From positions 62,208 to 111,015 of the forward strand of contig JAKLJY010000008.1 of NCBI GenBank assembly GCA_023150895.1: 48,808 nt of DNA. The letters are read 5' to 3'. The position numbers were made by a program, and so were the translations under genes. The notes under the pieces are model-generated. The model had not been told where the DNA came from, did no database searches, and saw only the letters and a program-made list of their open reading frames with translations. This document shows, piece by piece, positions 32,569 through 41,461 of this stretch; within the stretch, counting starts at the first letter, position 1; the number at the start of each line of letters is the position of its first letter. Source of the stretch: Myxococcota bacterium (GTDB taxonomy: Bacteria > Myxococcota_A > Bradymonadia > UBA7976 > UBA1532).

Positions 32569-34161
32569 ATGCTCCTTCGGAATGCCCGCGTCACCTGGCT
32601 GCTCCTGGCCGGCTCGCTCGCCGCGGCCTGCTCGGCGGACGGCCAGGGTGCCACGGACGGGGCGGTGTCCGACGCGCAAGCCCCCGAGACCCCTTGGCAG
32701 GTGCTCACGCTCCCCGCCCCCGTGCTGAGCGCCTGGGGCCACGACCCCACCTCGATGTACTTCGTCGGGGGTGGTCCGAACGGCGGCACGATTCATCGCG
32801 TCCGCGGCGACGCCCTCGTTCTGGAGACCATCCCCGCCGGCGAGACGCTCTGGTGGGTCTTCGGCGTCGGGTCGGAGACCGTGCGGGCCGTGGGCGAAGG
32901 CGGCCGCGTACTCGCGCGCACGGATGGAGGCTGGCGCGTCGAGCCGACCGGGCTCTCCGAACGGGCCCAGCTCTGGGGGGGTCTCTCGCTCGACGACGCG
33001 ACGCACTATGCCGTCGGCGGATCCGTCCGCCTGGGAGGCGAGAAGGGCCTGGTGCTCATCAAGCGCGGGGCGGCCGCCTGGACCCGCCTGGAGGACCCGG
33101 CCTTTCCGTCGGAGACGAATCTCTACAAGATCTGGGGACCGAGCGCCGACGAACTCTACGTCGTCGGCGAGGCCGGGGTCGCGTTGCGCTGGGACGGAAC
33201 TCGCTGGACACGCCTCTCGACCCCGGATCCCGACCTGCTCTTCACCGTTCATGGCCGCGCCGGCGGGCCGGTGCTGGCCGTCGGCGGCATCACCCGGGCC
33301 CGCGTTCTTCGCCTCGAGGGGGATCGTTTCGTCGACGACGGCGCCCCCTCCGGTCCTCCGCTCAACGGGGTCTTCGTGCGCGAGGACGGGACGGCCCTGG
33401 TGTCCGGCGCGAACGGCGCCCTTTGGGCGCGCGCCGCAGACGGCCAGTACACGTCCCTGCGCAGCGCCGCGCTGCAACCCTACACGCTGCACGCCGTCTT
33501 CGTCGCCGGGGAGGCCTGGGCGGTCGGAGGTGACCTCTCCACCGGGGGCGAGGGCGTGGTCGCGACGACCCGCGTCGCCCCGCTGCGTCCGCTTCCGGCG
33601 AACGACGACGGTCCGGCCGCCCCCGACGCCCTGCCCCGCCCCGAGGGCGACGCCGGCCGCGGTGCCGACGCCCATCGATCGCCCCCGACCGCCGCCGGCG
33701 GTGTGGCGCCTGCGGATGCAGGCGTGCCTCCGGCCGACGCGGGGCGCCCCGCCGACGCCGCGCCGTCGCAGGATGCGAGCGACCGGCCCGCCGACCTCGC
33801 CCTCGGCGATGCCGCGCCGCTCGCCGACGCCGGTCGGCTTGCGGATGCGAGGCCCGCCCCGCCGCCCGACGCCGCGCCCGAGCCGCCGCCCGATGCCGCA
33901 CCGCTGCCTCCCGACGCCGAGCACGTCCCCGGCCCGGGTGAACCCTGCGTTCCACCCCGCTATGTGTGCGCTGAAGGAACGCACTGTTTGCAGATCCTCG
34001 GACCCGAGGGGTTCTCCGAGCCCCTCTGTCTGCAACCATGTGCCGTGCCGGCGGAGTGCGATCCCGCGTTCGGGGCCGATCCGTGCTGCGCGACGCCCGG
34101 CCCGCAGCTCGTGCGAACCTACTGCATGCCTGCATCCGCCGGGGCGGAGTCCTGCCGATGA
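32569..34161 (+). CDS. Propeller-type lipoprotein with Pro/Ala/Asp-rich linker
   Basis: 530 residues. The lipobox GSLAAAC puts the acylated cysteine at residue 21. Residues about 45-340 are repeated beta strands of about 45 residues with WG and VG turns (VLSAWGHDPTSMYFVGGG, with TNLYKIWGPSADELYVVGEA and HAVFVAGEAWAVGGD further on). This is typical of the beta-propeller lipoproteins common in Myxococcota. A long Pro/Ala/Asp linker follows (about 345-455; ADAGVPPADAGRPADAAPS), then a short C-terminal Cys-rich module with ten cysteines. It follows protein C by 53 nt on the same strand and probably belongs to the same surface set. The start codon of plsB overlaps its stop (ATGA), so the operon continues into phospholipid synthesis. 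No enzymatic motif is seen. Confidence 0.82.
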   Translation: MLLRNARVTWLLLAGSLAAACSADGQGATDGAVSDAQAPETPWQVLTLPAPVLSAWGHDPTSMYFVGGGPNGGTIHRVRGDALVLETIPAGETLWWVFGVGSETVRAVGEGGRVLARTDGGWRVEPTGLSERAQLWGGLSLDDATHYAVGGSVRLGGEKGLVLIKRGAAAWTRLEDPAFPSETNLYKIWGPSADELYVVGEAGVALRWDGTRWTRLSTPDPDLLFTVHGRAGGPVLAVGGITRARVLRLEGDRFVDDGAPSGPPLNGVFVREDGTALVSGANGALWARAADGQYTSLRSAALQPYTLHAVFVAGEAWAVGGDLSTGGEGVVATTRVAPLRPLPANDDGPAAPDALPRPEGDAGRGADAHRSPPTAAGGVAPADAGVPPADAGRPADAAPSQDASDRPADLALGDAAPLADAGRLADARPAPPPDAAPEPPPDAAPLPPDAEHVPGPGEPCVPPRYVCAEGTHCLQILGPEGFSEPLCLQPCAVPAECDPAFGADPCCATPGPQLVRTYCMPASAGAESCR

Positions 34162-36938
34162 GCGCCGCCGCCCGCCGCAGCGACGCGCCTGCGAAGCCCT
34201 TTCGCAGCGCCATGCTGGCCCGCCCGAGCGCCCTCGTGCGGTGGCTCGGCAAGCGGATGTTCGACCACATCCGCCTCGCACCGGAGAGCTGCGACCAGGT
34301 GCGCCGCCTGCAGAGCGAAGGTCAGGTCGTCTACGTCATGTGGACGCGCAGCCTGCTCGACTACCTGTTCTTCAACTACGTCTTCCTGAAACACGACCTC
34401 CCGCTCGCCGGATTCGCGAACGGGCTGAATCTCTCGTTCTTCCGGGGCCTCGGGACGTACCTGCTCGACCTCTGGCGACGGGGCACGGGCTCGGTCCGCC
34501 GCGATCCCCCCGCCGGTGACCAGCTCGCGACGGTCATCGGCCGGGGTCAGTCGGCCCTGCTTTTCCTGCGCGCGGTGGGGCTGACCCAGGAGCGCCAGAC
34601 CGAGGGCGCGTTCATCGAGCGCATGGTGGCGCTTCAGCGGACGCTGGATCGGCCGCTGCTCTTGCTCCCCCAGCTCATTCTCTGGCCGCCGAATCCGCCC
34701 TCGGCGCGCCGCACCTGGGTAGACATTCTGTTCGGCGATCAGGATGCGTCCGGCGCGCTGCGCAAGCTCGGACACTTCGTTCGCCACTTTCGCAGCGCGG
34801 CCGTGCGCGTCGGCGAGCCGATCAACCTTCGGCAGGTCATTGCCGAGCACGCCGAGTGGAGCGACGAGCGCATCGCGCGCAAGATCCGCCGGGTGCTGGC
34901 CGTTCACCTCGGCAATGAGGCCCTTGCGATGCGGGGTCCCCGCGTCAAGTCGGGGCGGCGCATTCGTCAGGAAATCGTCTCCCGCGTCGGCTTCGACAAG
35001 GAGGTCGCCGCGGCAGGCGAGGCGCTGAACCTCACCCCCGCGGCCGCTCTCGAGCGCGCCCGCGCCAACCTCCGCGAGGTCGCCGCCGCCTTCACTTTCG
35101 AGGTGATCACCGCCTTCGGGCACGTCCTCGACTTCGTCTTCAACCGCATCTACTCCGGTGTCGAGGTCGATCAAGAGGGCATGCGCGCCGTCAAGGAGGC
35201 AGCACGCCACTCCCGCACGGCGCCCCTGATCCTCGTCCCGAGCCACAAGAGCCACCTCGACTACCTCGTCATCTCGTGGGTGTTCCTCCGGCACGAGTTC
35301 GTCCCCCCGCACATCGCCGCCGGCGCAAACCTCAGCTTCTTCCCGCTCGGCACCCTCTTCCGCCGCTCGGGCGCCTTCTTCCTGCGCCGGACGTTCACGG
35401 GCGATCCCCTCTACAAGGTGGTCTTCCGCCGCTATCTCTGGAAGCTCGTCCGCGAGGGCTACCCCGTCGAGTTCTTCATGGAGGGCGGTCGCAGCCGGAC
35501 GGGCAAGCTCCTGCCTCCGAAGATGGGCATGCTGTCGATGCTGATGGAGGGCCTTCGCCAGGGCGAGTTCAAGGACCTTCAGTTCGTCCCGATCAACATC
35601 AGCTACGAGCGCGTCGTCGAGACGGGCAGCTACCACAAGGAGCTCAGCGGGGGCGAAAAGCAGGCCGAGAACATCGGCGGCGTCGTCCGCGCCGGAACGG
35701 TCCTGACGTCACGCTACGGCCGCGTCTACGTGACGTTCGAGCAGCCGCTCAGGCTCTCCGAGTATCTCGTGCGCATGGGCGCGCCAAGTCTGGCGGGAGC
35801 CCCCGACGACACCTTCCGCGAGGTCACGCGCAAACTCGGCTACCATCTGATGCGGCGCATCCAGGAGGCGACCGTCGTCACGCCGACGTCCCTCATCGGC
35901 ACCTGCCTGCTCAGCCACGACCGCCGTGGCATGTCGGCGTCGAGGCTGCACGAGATGGCCGGCTTTCTCGTCGACCTTCTCCAGCGACGCAACGCGCGCT
36001 TCTCGCGTTCCGTTCAGTTCTCGCTCGAGCGCCACCACGGACGCATTGCCGGCACGGACGAGCGCAGCCGCCGCGAGGGCTTTCGCGTCCGTGGCGAGGC
36101 CATCGCTCAGCTCCTCGACGAGGCAGTGAACCTCCTCTTGCGTGGCAAGCTGGTGGAGCGGACCGAACGGGGTGGCGAGACCATCTACACCGTGCCGGAA
36201 CGCGCCCGGCTCGAACTCGACTACTACCGCAACATGGTCCTGGGCATCCTCGCCCCGGATGCCATCGTCGCCACCGCCCTGCGCGCCGCGATCCGTCCTT
36301 TGACGCGTTCTGAACTCGGCGAGGAGTCCCGCCGACTCAGTTACTGGTTTCGCCTCGAGTTCATCTACCAGACCGCGACGTCGTTCACCGAGAACTTCCG
36401 CGAGACCCTCGACCGTCTCATCGACGAGGGCCTGATCACCGAAGATCCGCAGGGCCATTGCCACGCCGCCATGCCCGCCACGCTCGACTTCCTGCGGGGG
36501 ACGCTCTTGCACCTCGTCGAGGGCTACTGGATCGCCGCCGACTCCCTGCGTTCGCTCGGCACGACGGGCATGGACCTCAAGTCCTGGACGGACATGGCGC
36601 GCTCCCATGCGGAGCGCGAGTTCCTCGAGGGCGACCTCCGCCGGGCCGAGGCCGCCTCCACCGCTGTGCTCCGCAACGCCCTCGACCTCTTCAAAGCCGA
36701 GGGGCTCGTCGAGCGCCGGCCGGGCACGGGCCGCCGGCCGGTCGAGCGTTGGGCGCTGCGGGCGGGCGTGACGCAGGAGCAGGTCGCCTACCGTCGGGAC
36801 GATCTCGGCCACTTCCTCGTGACACGACGCGACGATCCCCTGCCGCGGCCGCAGAACCCCGAGGCCATCCCCGGCGATCTCACGCCGTTCCAGACCCCGC
36901 CGCCGAGGCCCCGCCCGACGGAAGACGACGCGCCCTGA
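34158..36938 (+). CDS. plsB: Glycerol-3-phosphate 1-O-acyltransferase
   Basis: Acylates sn-glycerol-3-phosphate at position 1, the first step of phospholipid synthesis, at the inner membrane. The 926-residue protein has the acyltransferase blocks of the PlsB family. VPSHKSHLDYL (H-x4-D) lies near residue 360, followed by GAFFLRRTF, FFMEGGRSRTGKLLPPKMGM near residue 440, and FVPINISYERV. An N-terminal domain that looks like a degenerate second acyltransferase (about 50-250, with YVMWTRSLLDYLFFNYVFLK) and a long C-terminal helical region complete it. It is longer than the E. coli enzyme (about 807). The ATG at 34158 overlaps the preceding lipoprotein stop by 4 nt. Its 3' end overlaps the convergent pyrD by 59 nt. 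Confidence 0.92.
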   Translation: MSAAARRSDAPAKPFRSAMLARPSALVRWLGKRMFDHIRLAPESCDQVRRLQSEGQVVYVMWTRSLLDYLFFNYVFLKHDLPLAGFANGLNLSFFRGLGTYLLDLWRRGTGSVRRDPPAGDQLATVIGRGQSALLFLRAVGLTQERQTEGAFIERMVALQRTLDRPLLLLPQLILWPPNPPSARRTWVDILFGDQDASGALRKLGHFVRHFRSAAVRVGEPINLRQVIAEHAEWSDERIARKIRRVLAVHLGNEALAMRGPRVKSGRRIRQEIVSRVGFDKEVAAAGEALNLTPAAALERARANLREVAAAFTFEVITAFGHVLDFVFNRIYSGVEVDQEGMRAVKEAARHSRTAPLILVPSHKSHLDYLVISWVFLRHEFVPPHIAAGANLSFFPLGTLFRRSGAFFLRRTFTGDPLYKVVFRRYLWKLVREGYPVEFFMEGGRSRTGKLLPPKMGMLSMLMEGLRQGEFKDLQFVPINISYERVVETGSYHKELSGGEKQAENIGGVVRAGTVLTSRYGRVYVTFEQPLRLSEYLVRMGAPSLAGAPDDTFREVTRKLGYHLMRRIQEATVVTPTSLIGTCLLSHDRRGMSASRLHEMAGFLVDLLQRRNARFSRSVQFSLERHHGRIAGTDERSRREGFRVRGEAIAQLLDEAVNLLLRGKLVERTERGGETIYTVPERARLELDYYRNMVLGILAPDAIVATALRAAIRPLTRSELGEESRRLSYWFRLEFIYQTATSFTENFRETLDRLIDEGLITEDPQGHCHAAMPATLDFLRGTLLHLVEGYWIAADSLRSLGTTGMDLKSWTDMARSHAEREFLEGDLRRAEAASTAVLRNALDLFKAEGLVERRPGTGRRPVERWALRAGVTQEQVAYRRDDLGHFLVTRRDDPLPRPQNPEAIPGDLTPFQTPPPRPRPTEDDAP

Positions 36939-37986
36939 GGCGGGCGAGATCCTCGACCCCTTCGGCCGCGAGCCGCTCCCCGAGACGGACGCAAAGGCGC
37001 CGCGGCGTCAACGGCCCGCCATACACGAACGCCGTGTAGATCTGGACGACGTCGGCCCCCGCGCACAACCGCTCATAGACGTCATCGCCCGACTCGATGC
37101 CGCCGACACCGATGATGGGCAACGCGGGGCCGACACAGGCCCGGAGCCGGCGCAGCACCGTCAACGCCAAAGGCTTCAGCGGCCGCCCGCTGAGGCCGCC
37201 CGCCTCGTCGCAGGGCGCTCCTAGGCCCTCGCGCGACAGGGTGGTATTCGTCGCGACGAGGCCGAACACCCCGCCCTCGACCAGGGCCGCGGCGGTCTCT
37301 TCGAGGGCGGCGTCGGACGCCCAATCCGGCGCGATCTTGACGAAGACGGGCCGGCCGGCAGCGGCGTCGACGGCGTCCGCGACGAGCGCCCGGATGAACG
37401 CCGGCTGCTGAAGCGCACGCAGACCGGGTGTATTCGGCGAGCTCACGTTGACGACGAAATAGTCCGCAAACGGACGCAGCCGCTCGATGCATGCGCGATG
37501 GTCCGCCGCCGCGTCTTCGGCGGGGGTGTCCTTGTTCTTCCCGACGTTCAGACCGCGCGGGACGTCCGGGCGATGGTCCGCGGCCGTGCGTTCGAGGGTG
37601 CGCACGACCGCTTCGACCCCCGGGCTATTGAAGCCGAAGCGGTTGATCAGCGCGGCGTCGCCCGGCAGGCGAAAGAGTCGCGGTCGCGGGTTCCCCGGTT
37701 GGGGTCGCGGCGTGATCGTCCCGATCTCGAAGGCGCCGAAACCGAGCCACGGCCAGACATGCCCGGCCTCGCCGTGTTTGTCGAGGCCGGCGGCGAGGCC
37801 GATGGGGTTGCGAAACACGAGGGGTCCGAGCCGCACGGTCAACCGTTCGTCGGGCGGCGCGAGAAACGCCTCGGCGAGCGCCCCCCCCCAACGCCACCCG
37901 GCGAGGCGCGCCATCACGACCTCGTGCGCGACCTCGGCATCCATGCGGAAGAAGTGCGGTCGGATGAGCGTGCGATAAGGGTCCAT
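36880..37986 (-). CDS. pyrD: Dihydroorotate dehydrogenase (quinone), class 2
   Basis: Oxidises dihydroorotate to orotate in pyrimidine synthesis, feeding electrons to membrane quinone. The 368-residue protein has the class 2 N-terminal membrane-association helices (DPYRTLIRPHFFRMDAEVAH), then RNPIGLAAGLDKHGE, the FMN barrel, and NVSSPNTPGLR with the class 2 catalytic serine. FVKIAPD, ATNTTLSR and IIGVGGIESGDD complete the pattern. The ATG at 37986 overlaps the rimI stop by 4 nt. It is the last gene of the seven-gene minus-strand run and overlaps plsB tail to tail. The C-terminal 20 residues (LPSGGASAAGSGTA) are low complexity and fall in the overlap. Confidence 0.95.
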   Translation of the reverse strand: MDPYRTLIRPHFFRMDAEVAHEVVMARLAGWRWGGALAEAFLAPPDERLTVRLGPLVFRNPIGLAAGLDKHGEAGHVWPWLGFGAFEIGTITPRPQPGNPRPRLFRLPGDAALINRFGFNSPGVEAVVRTLERTAADHRPDVPRGLNVGKNKDTPAEDAAADHRACIERLRPFADYFVVNVSSPNTPGLRALQQPAFIRALVADAVDAAAGRPVFVKIAPDWASDAALEETAAALVEGGVFGLVATNTTLSREGLGAPCDEAGGLSGRPLKPLALTVLRRLRACVGPALPIIGVGGIESGDDVYERLCAGADVVQIYTAFVYGGPLTPRRLCVRLGERLAAEGVEDLARLRARRLPSGGASAAGSGTA

Positions 37987-38435
37987 CACGCGTGCAGTAC
38001 CCGCTCCATCAGGACGGCGTCCTCGCCGTCGGCGTAGTAGCGACGGCGTCGGCCCACGATCTCGAAGCCGTACTGCAGATACAAGGCCAGCGCCGGGGCA
38101 TTGCCGGCCCGCACCTCGAGACACAGGGCGCGCGCCCGCACGGCCTGTGCGTCGGCGACCAGCGCGTTCATCAGGAGGCGACCGAGGCCGGCGCGACGCC
38201 CCGCGGGGTGCACCACGATGTTGAGCAGATGAACCTCGTCGACGACGTGCCACCAGACCGCAAACGCCACGATTCGTCCGTCGGCCTCGACCACCTTGAG
38301 GCGAGATTGCGGCAAGGCGAGTTCCCGCACGAAGGCCGGCGCGTCCCAGCGCGCGGCGCCCGCCTCGGCGGAGAGCTCGGCCACGGCGGCGGCGTCTGCG
38401 GCGACCATGCTGCGGAGCTGACCGGCGAACGTCAC
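37986..38435 (-). CDS. rimI: Ribosomal-protein-alanine acetyltransferase family GNAT protein
   Basis: GNAT-fold N-acetyltransferase of 149 residues, best matching RimI, which acetylates the N-terminus of ribosomal protein S18. Visible family features are HLLNIVVHPAGRRAGLGRLL (acetyl-CoA pyrophosphate loop R-x-x-G-x-G-x-x-L), LEVRAGNAPALALYLQYGFE and GRRRRYYADGEDAVLM. GTG 38435 is supported by GGAGG 6 nt upstream and overlaps the engB stop by 4 nt (GTGA). An internal ATG at 38408 is less likely. In many bacteria rimI travels with tsaB or tsaD; neither is here. Other GNAT substrates cannot be excluded. Confidence 0.85.
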   Translation of the reverse strand: MTFAGQLRSMVAADAAAVAELSAEAGAARWDAPAFVRELALPQSRLKVVEADGRIVAFAVWWHVVDEVHLLNIVVHPAGRRAGLGRLLMNALVADAQAVRARALCLEVRAGNAPALALYLQYGFEIVGRRRRYYADGEDAVLMERVLHA

Positions 38436-39112
38436 CCGACGCCTCCGCTGCCCTCGGCCGGCTCGGCCCCGGGGGCAGGCTCGGCGGCACCGTCCACCTC
38501 CGAGCGTGTGGCCTGCGTGCCGAGGAGGCGCTCCAGGCGACGCCACAGGAGGTCGAGACCCTCCCCCGTCTCCGCCGAGAAGGCCACGAGCTGATCGGCT
38601 GGGAGACCCAGCGTGCCGCCGATGCGCGCCAGGGTCGGGAACCGCTGGGCCTTGGGCACCTTGTCGATCTTCGTGACCACCGGCAGCAGCGCCAGGCCCC
38701 GCTGGCTGCAATAGGTCGCCAGACCGATCTCCCAAGCGCCCGGCTCGCGCCGGCAATCGACGAGGAGCATCAGGACCCGCAGCGGCGTTCGACCGTCCAG
38801 GTAGCCTTCGATCATCGGCCCCCAGCCCGCCTTGATGGCGGACGGAACCTTGGCGAAACCGTACCCGGGCAAGTCGCAGACGACGAACGCTTCATTGACG
38901 CGGAAGAAGTTCAGAAGCTGCGTGCGACCCGGCGTGTTGGAGACACGGGCGAGTCGGCGCCGGTTGACCAGGCGATTGAGGAGGCTCGACTTGCCGACGT
39001 TCGATCGCCCGGCGATGGCCACCTCGGGCAGCCCGGTCGGATCTGGCCAGTCCTTGCGCGCGACGGCGCTCTTGATGAACTCGACGGAGCGGACGTGAGG
39101 GTTATCGGCCAC
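38432..39112 (-). CDS. engB: Ribosome biogenesis GTPase EngB (YsxC/YihA)
   Basis: Small GTPase that assists late large-subunit assembly. The 226-residue protein has the G1 loop GRSNVGKSSLLN, switch residues VSNTPGRTQLLNFF, G3 DLPGYGFA, G4 TKIDK and G5-like FSAETGEG, all in family order. The last 30 residues are an Ala/Glu/Pro/Gly tail absent from most homologues. The ATG at 39112 lies 35 nt downstream of the membrane-protein gene. The stop overlaps the rimI start, coupling it to rimI and pyrD. Confidence 0.95.
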   Translation of the reverse strand: MADNPHVRSVEFIKSAVARKDWPDPTGLPEVAIAGRSNVGKSSLLNRLVNRRRLARVSNTPGRTQLLNFFRVNEAFVVCDLPGYGFAKVPSAIKAGWGPMIEGYLDGRTPLRVLMLLVDCRREPGAWEIGLATYCSQRGLALLPVVTKIDKVPKAQRFPTLARIGGTLGLPADQLVAFSAETGEGLDLLWRRLERLLGTQATRSEVDGAAEPAPGAEPAEGSGGVG

Positions 39113-39146
39113 GGGGCCTCGTCTGGTTCAGGGCGGTGCCCGGGGT

Positions 39147-39986
39147 TCAGAGCAGCGTCAGGGCGAGGCCGGCGCCGGCGCCGGCGAGGGTCGCGGCCCG
39201 CGAAGGGACACGCTCGAACGCCGCCCCCGCCGCCAGCAGACCGATCACCCACAGAGCGGCGGTCGCCGGGCGCCACGCGAAGCCACCCGTGAGGACGATG
39301 TCGACGACCGGGGCGACCGCACACAACGCGGCGCCCGCGGCGACGAGCCTCGGGGCGATCGAGAGAGGGCGCGCCGGCAGGAAGGCCAGCAAAGCGAGTG
39401 CGGCCGCCAGGGCAAAGAGCGGCAGGGCCTCCCCCGCCACATAGTGCCACGTCCCCTCCGGTACGGTGAACGAGGCGGGCACCCCGAGGCCGCGCAAGAC
39501 GAGCTCTCCGAGGCGAGCCCGGACCTCGGACTCACCGGTTCCGGTTCCCCCCGCCGAGAGCACCGCCCCGGCGACCCCGGCGAGTCCCGCGAGCGCGGCC
39601 GCTCCGAGGCGGGCGTAGGTGTCTGCCCGCCGCCCGGACAGGCCGATGACGCCCAACACCGTCGCGAGCGCAATCAGCCCCGCCAGCGTCGGCGCAACCG
39701 CGGGCAACGACCGGGAGAGCTCGACGCGGCGAACGGTCCGGCCGCCATCGGGCCGTTGCAACGTGACCGTCGTGGCGACGGAGGCGCCGTCCGCCGCGCG
39801 GGCGAGGGCCACGACGTTCATCAGGTCGCCGCTCCCGCCCTCGCGATTCGCCGTCGCGAAGGCCCCGACCCCGACGATGAGCGCCAGCAGGGGGGCGGCG
39901 AACCGGCGCGCAGTGGCCGCCTCCGAGAAGTAGATCGCGAGCAGGGTGAGCACGGCGCCGAGCGCCGCAAGGACCGAGGGGATCAT
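39147..39986 (-). CDS. Multi-pass membrane protein in cytochrome cluster
   Basis: A 279-residue protein with seven to eight hydrophobic segments (IPSVLAALGAVLTLLAIYFS, then LPLFALAAALALLAFLPA and ATLAGAGAGLALTLL). A polar loop after the second helix carries alternating Val/Thr strands. The ATG at 39986 overlaps the stop of the ResB-like gene by 4 nt, so they are made together. The position next to a ResB-like protein and a multihaem cytochrome suggests the partner CcsA/ResC of system II cytochrome c maturation. However, the tryptophan-rich WWD haem motif is absent, so the protein is left unnamed. A histidine in TWHYVAGEALP lies just before a helix. Confidence 0.72.
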   Translation of the reverse strand: MIPSVLAALGAVLTLLAIYFSEAATARRFAAPLLALIVGVGAFATANREGGSGDLMNVVALARAADGASVATTVTLQRPDGGRTVRRVELSRSLPAVAPTLAGLIALATVLGVIGLSGRRADTYARLGAAALAGLAGVAGAVLSAGGTGTGESEVRARLGELVLRGLGVPASFTVPEGTWHYVAGEALPLFALAAALALLAFLPARPLSIAPRLVAAGAALCAVAPVVDIVLTGGFAWRPATAALWVIGLLAAGAAFERVPSRAATLAGAGAGLALTLL

Positions 39987-40906
39987 GCGGCCTCCGGACG
40001 ACGGGCGACGAGGACCACCAGCGCCAGGGCCATCAGCGCCCACCCGGCCGCCGCAATCCACGGGATGCCACGACGGTGCACGTCGACGACCCAACCGGGA
40101 GCCGCCTCGACCGCCGTCAGCTCGAAGCGCCACTTTCCGGCCCCGAGGCGCGCGTCGAGATCGGGACTTTCGACGAAGAACCAATCCGTCCGACCGGCCG
40201 GCGGGCCATCGGGTTCCCGGACGTTCAACTGCGCTGCCGGGCCGAGGCCCTGTCCGTAGTCCGGCTCGAGCGCGACGACGGAGACCGTCGCGCCATCGGG
40301 GAGCGTCGCCGCGCCCCCGGCCCGCAGCGTGAGCGTCTGCGGAGGCAGCCCGGCGGCGGTCGCGCGCAGGCGGGCCTGGTTGGGCGTGCGGCCGGGCATC
40401 GTCTCGAGAAAACGAATCTGCCACGGACCGAGCGGTCGTTCGCGACCGTCGACGCGCGAGAGAAGCGCCTGCCCGTACTCGAATGTCCCGGCGCCGAGGG
40501 TGACCGTCATGGTGTTCTCGTCACCGGCCGCCGCGCGGACGATGCCACCGAGGTGGGTTCGGACGGGCCGGGCCACGCTCGGTCGCTCGTACGCCTCGGT
40601 CTCGGCGCCCGGCTGTACCTCGAGGCGCCCGAAGTCGCGACCGGCCAGCAGAGCGCCGACGAGCGCGACGACGAGGCCGCCGGCGAAGAGCGAGGCCGCC
40701 AGCGACCGGAAGCGGGCGAGCAGCGCGAACGGCAGCAGAACGGCGGGCACGTGCAGCAGCACGCCCTCGGCGGGGTGCTCCCCCGGACCGGCGGCGAGCC
40801 CGGCGGCCGCACCGAGGGCCAGCCAGACGAGAAGAACGGACAGCGTTCGCGGGCCGGTCAGGACCTGCCAGACCGCGAGGGCGAACCCGGAGAAAGGACC
40901 GAACAT
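39983..40906 (-). CDS. ResB-like membrane protein, putative cytochrome c biogenesis
   Basis: 307 residues. Three N-terminal hydrophobic helices (LSVLLVWLALGAAAGLAAG, then VLLHVPAVLLPFALLARF and LFAGGLVVALVGALLAGRDFG) are followed by a roughly 150-residue extracytoplasmic beta-rich domain. One C-terminal helix ends it (IPWIAAAGWALMALALVVLV). Short N-terminal helices, a large periplasmic domain and a last helix match the layout of ResB/Ccs1, which holds haem for attachment to apocytochromes. The sequence similarity is weak. It sits directly after a tetrahaem cytochrome gene and overlaps the next membrane-protein gene. A cytochrome-associated membrane role is the best guess. Confidence 0.6.
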   Translation of the reverse strand: MFGPFSGFALAVWQVLTGPRTLSVLLVWLALGAAAGLAAGPGEHPAEGVLLHVPAVLLPFALLARFRSLAASLFAGGLVVALVGALLAGRDFGRLEVQPGAETEAYERPSVARPVRTHLGGIVRAAAGDENTMTVTLGAGTFEYGQALLSRVDGRERPLGPWQIRFLETMPGRTPNQARLRATAAGLPPQTLTLRAGGAATLPDGATVSVVALEPDYGQGLGPAAQLNVREPDGPPAGRTDWFFVESPDLDARLGAGKWRFELTAVEAAPGWVVDVHRRGIPWIAAAGWALMALALVVLVARRPEAA

Positions 40907-41416
40907 TCAGTGAGCTCCCGGCGGGGGACGATGACGGACGAGGGGCATGGCGGCATCGGGATCGAAAGGGACGAGGCGCGGGCCGTCGGCGGTGTGGCAA
41001 CGAGTGCAGACACCGGCGGCGTCCCCTCGGTCGAGGCCGACCGCACGCGCGAGCGCGGGATCGCGCATGACCGCGTCGACGGCGTAGTGCCGACCGGGAC
41101 CGTGGCAAGACTCGCACTGCACACCCGTCAGCCCCTCGTCTGCGGCCGTGGCGTGGCAGGCGGTACACCGCGGATCGCGCCGTTGCTCGGGCGCCAGGCG
41201 ATCGAAGGCTCGGGCGTGGGGCGTTTGCCGCCACTGTTCGTATGCCTCGGCGTGGCACGTCCGGCAGCGAAGCGCGCCCACGAGATCGCTGGCGACGGCC
41301 TCGGGCACGGGGAAGGCGCCGAGCCCCAGTGCCAGTGCGGCGCACGCGGCGCGGTGGCGAGGGGATCGTGTTCGCGATTTTGAGGTCGGCGCACGCACGG
41401 CGCGCTTCTGTACCAC
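40907..41416 (-). CDS. Tetrahaem cytochrome c (cytochrome c554-like)
   Basis: 169 residues with an N-terminal export signal (AACAALALGLGAFPVPEAVAS) and four CxxCH haem sites at C51-H55 (CRTCH), C84-H88 (CTACH), C101-H105 (CESCH) and C137-H141 (CTRCH). The block CHAEAYEQWRQTPHARAFDRL after the first haem is typical of the cytochrome c554 family (PF13435). The likely role is periplasmic electron transfer. It starts at GTG 41416. Its stop abuts the start of the ResB-like gene. It follows a DUF218 gene by 45 nt on the same strand. Confidence 0.9.
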   Translation of the reverse strand: MVQKRAVRAPTSKSRTRSPRHRAACAALALGLGAFPVPEAVASDLVGALRCRTCHAEAYEQWRQTPHARAFDRLAPEQRRDPRCTACHATAADEGLTGVQCESCHGPGRHYAVDAVMRDPALARAVGLDRGDAAGVCTRCHTADGPRLVPFDPDAAMPLVRHRPPPGAH

Positions 41417-41461
41417 GACCGCCCCGGCCGATCCATGCGCCCGTGCCGGTCGCCCGCGGGC

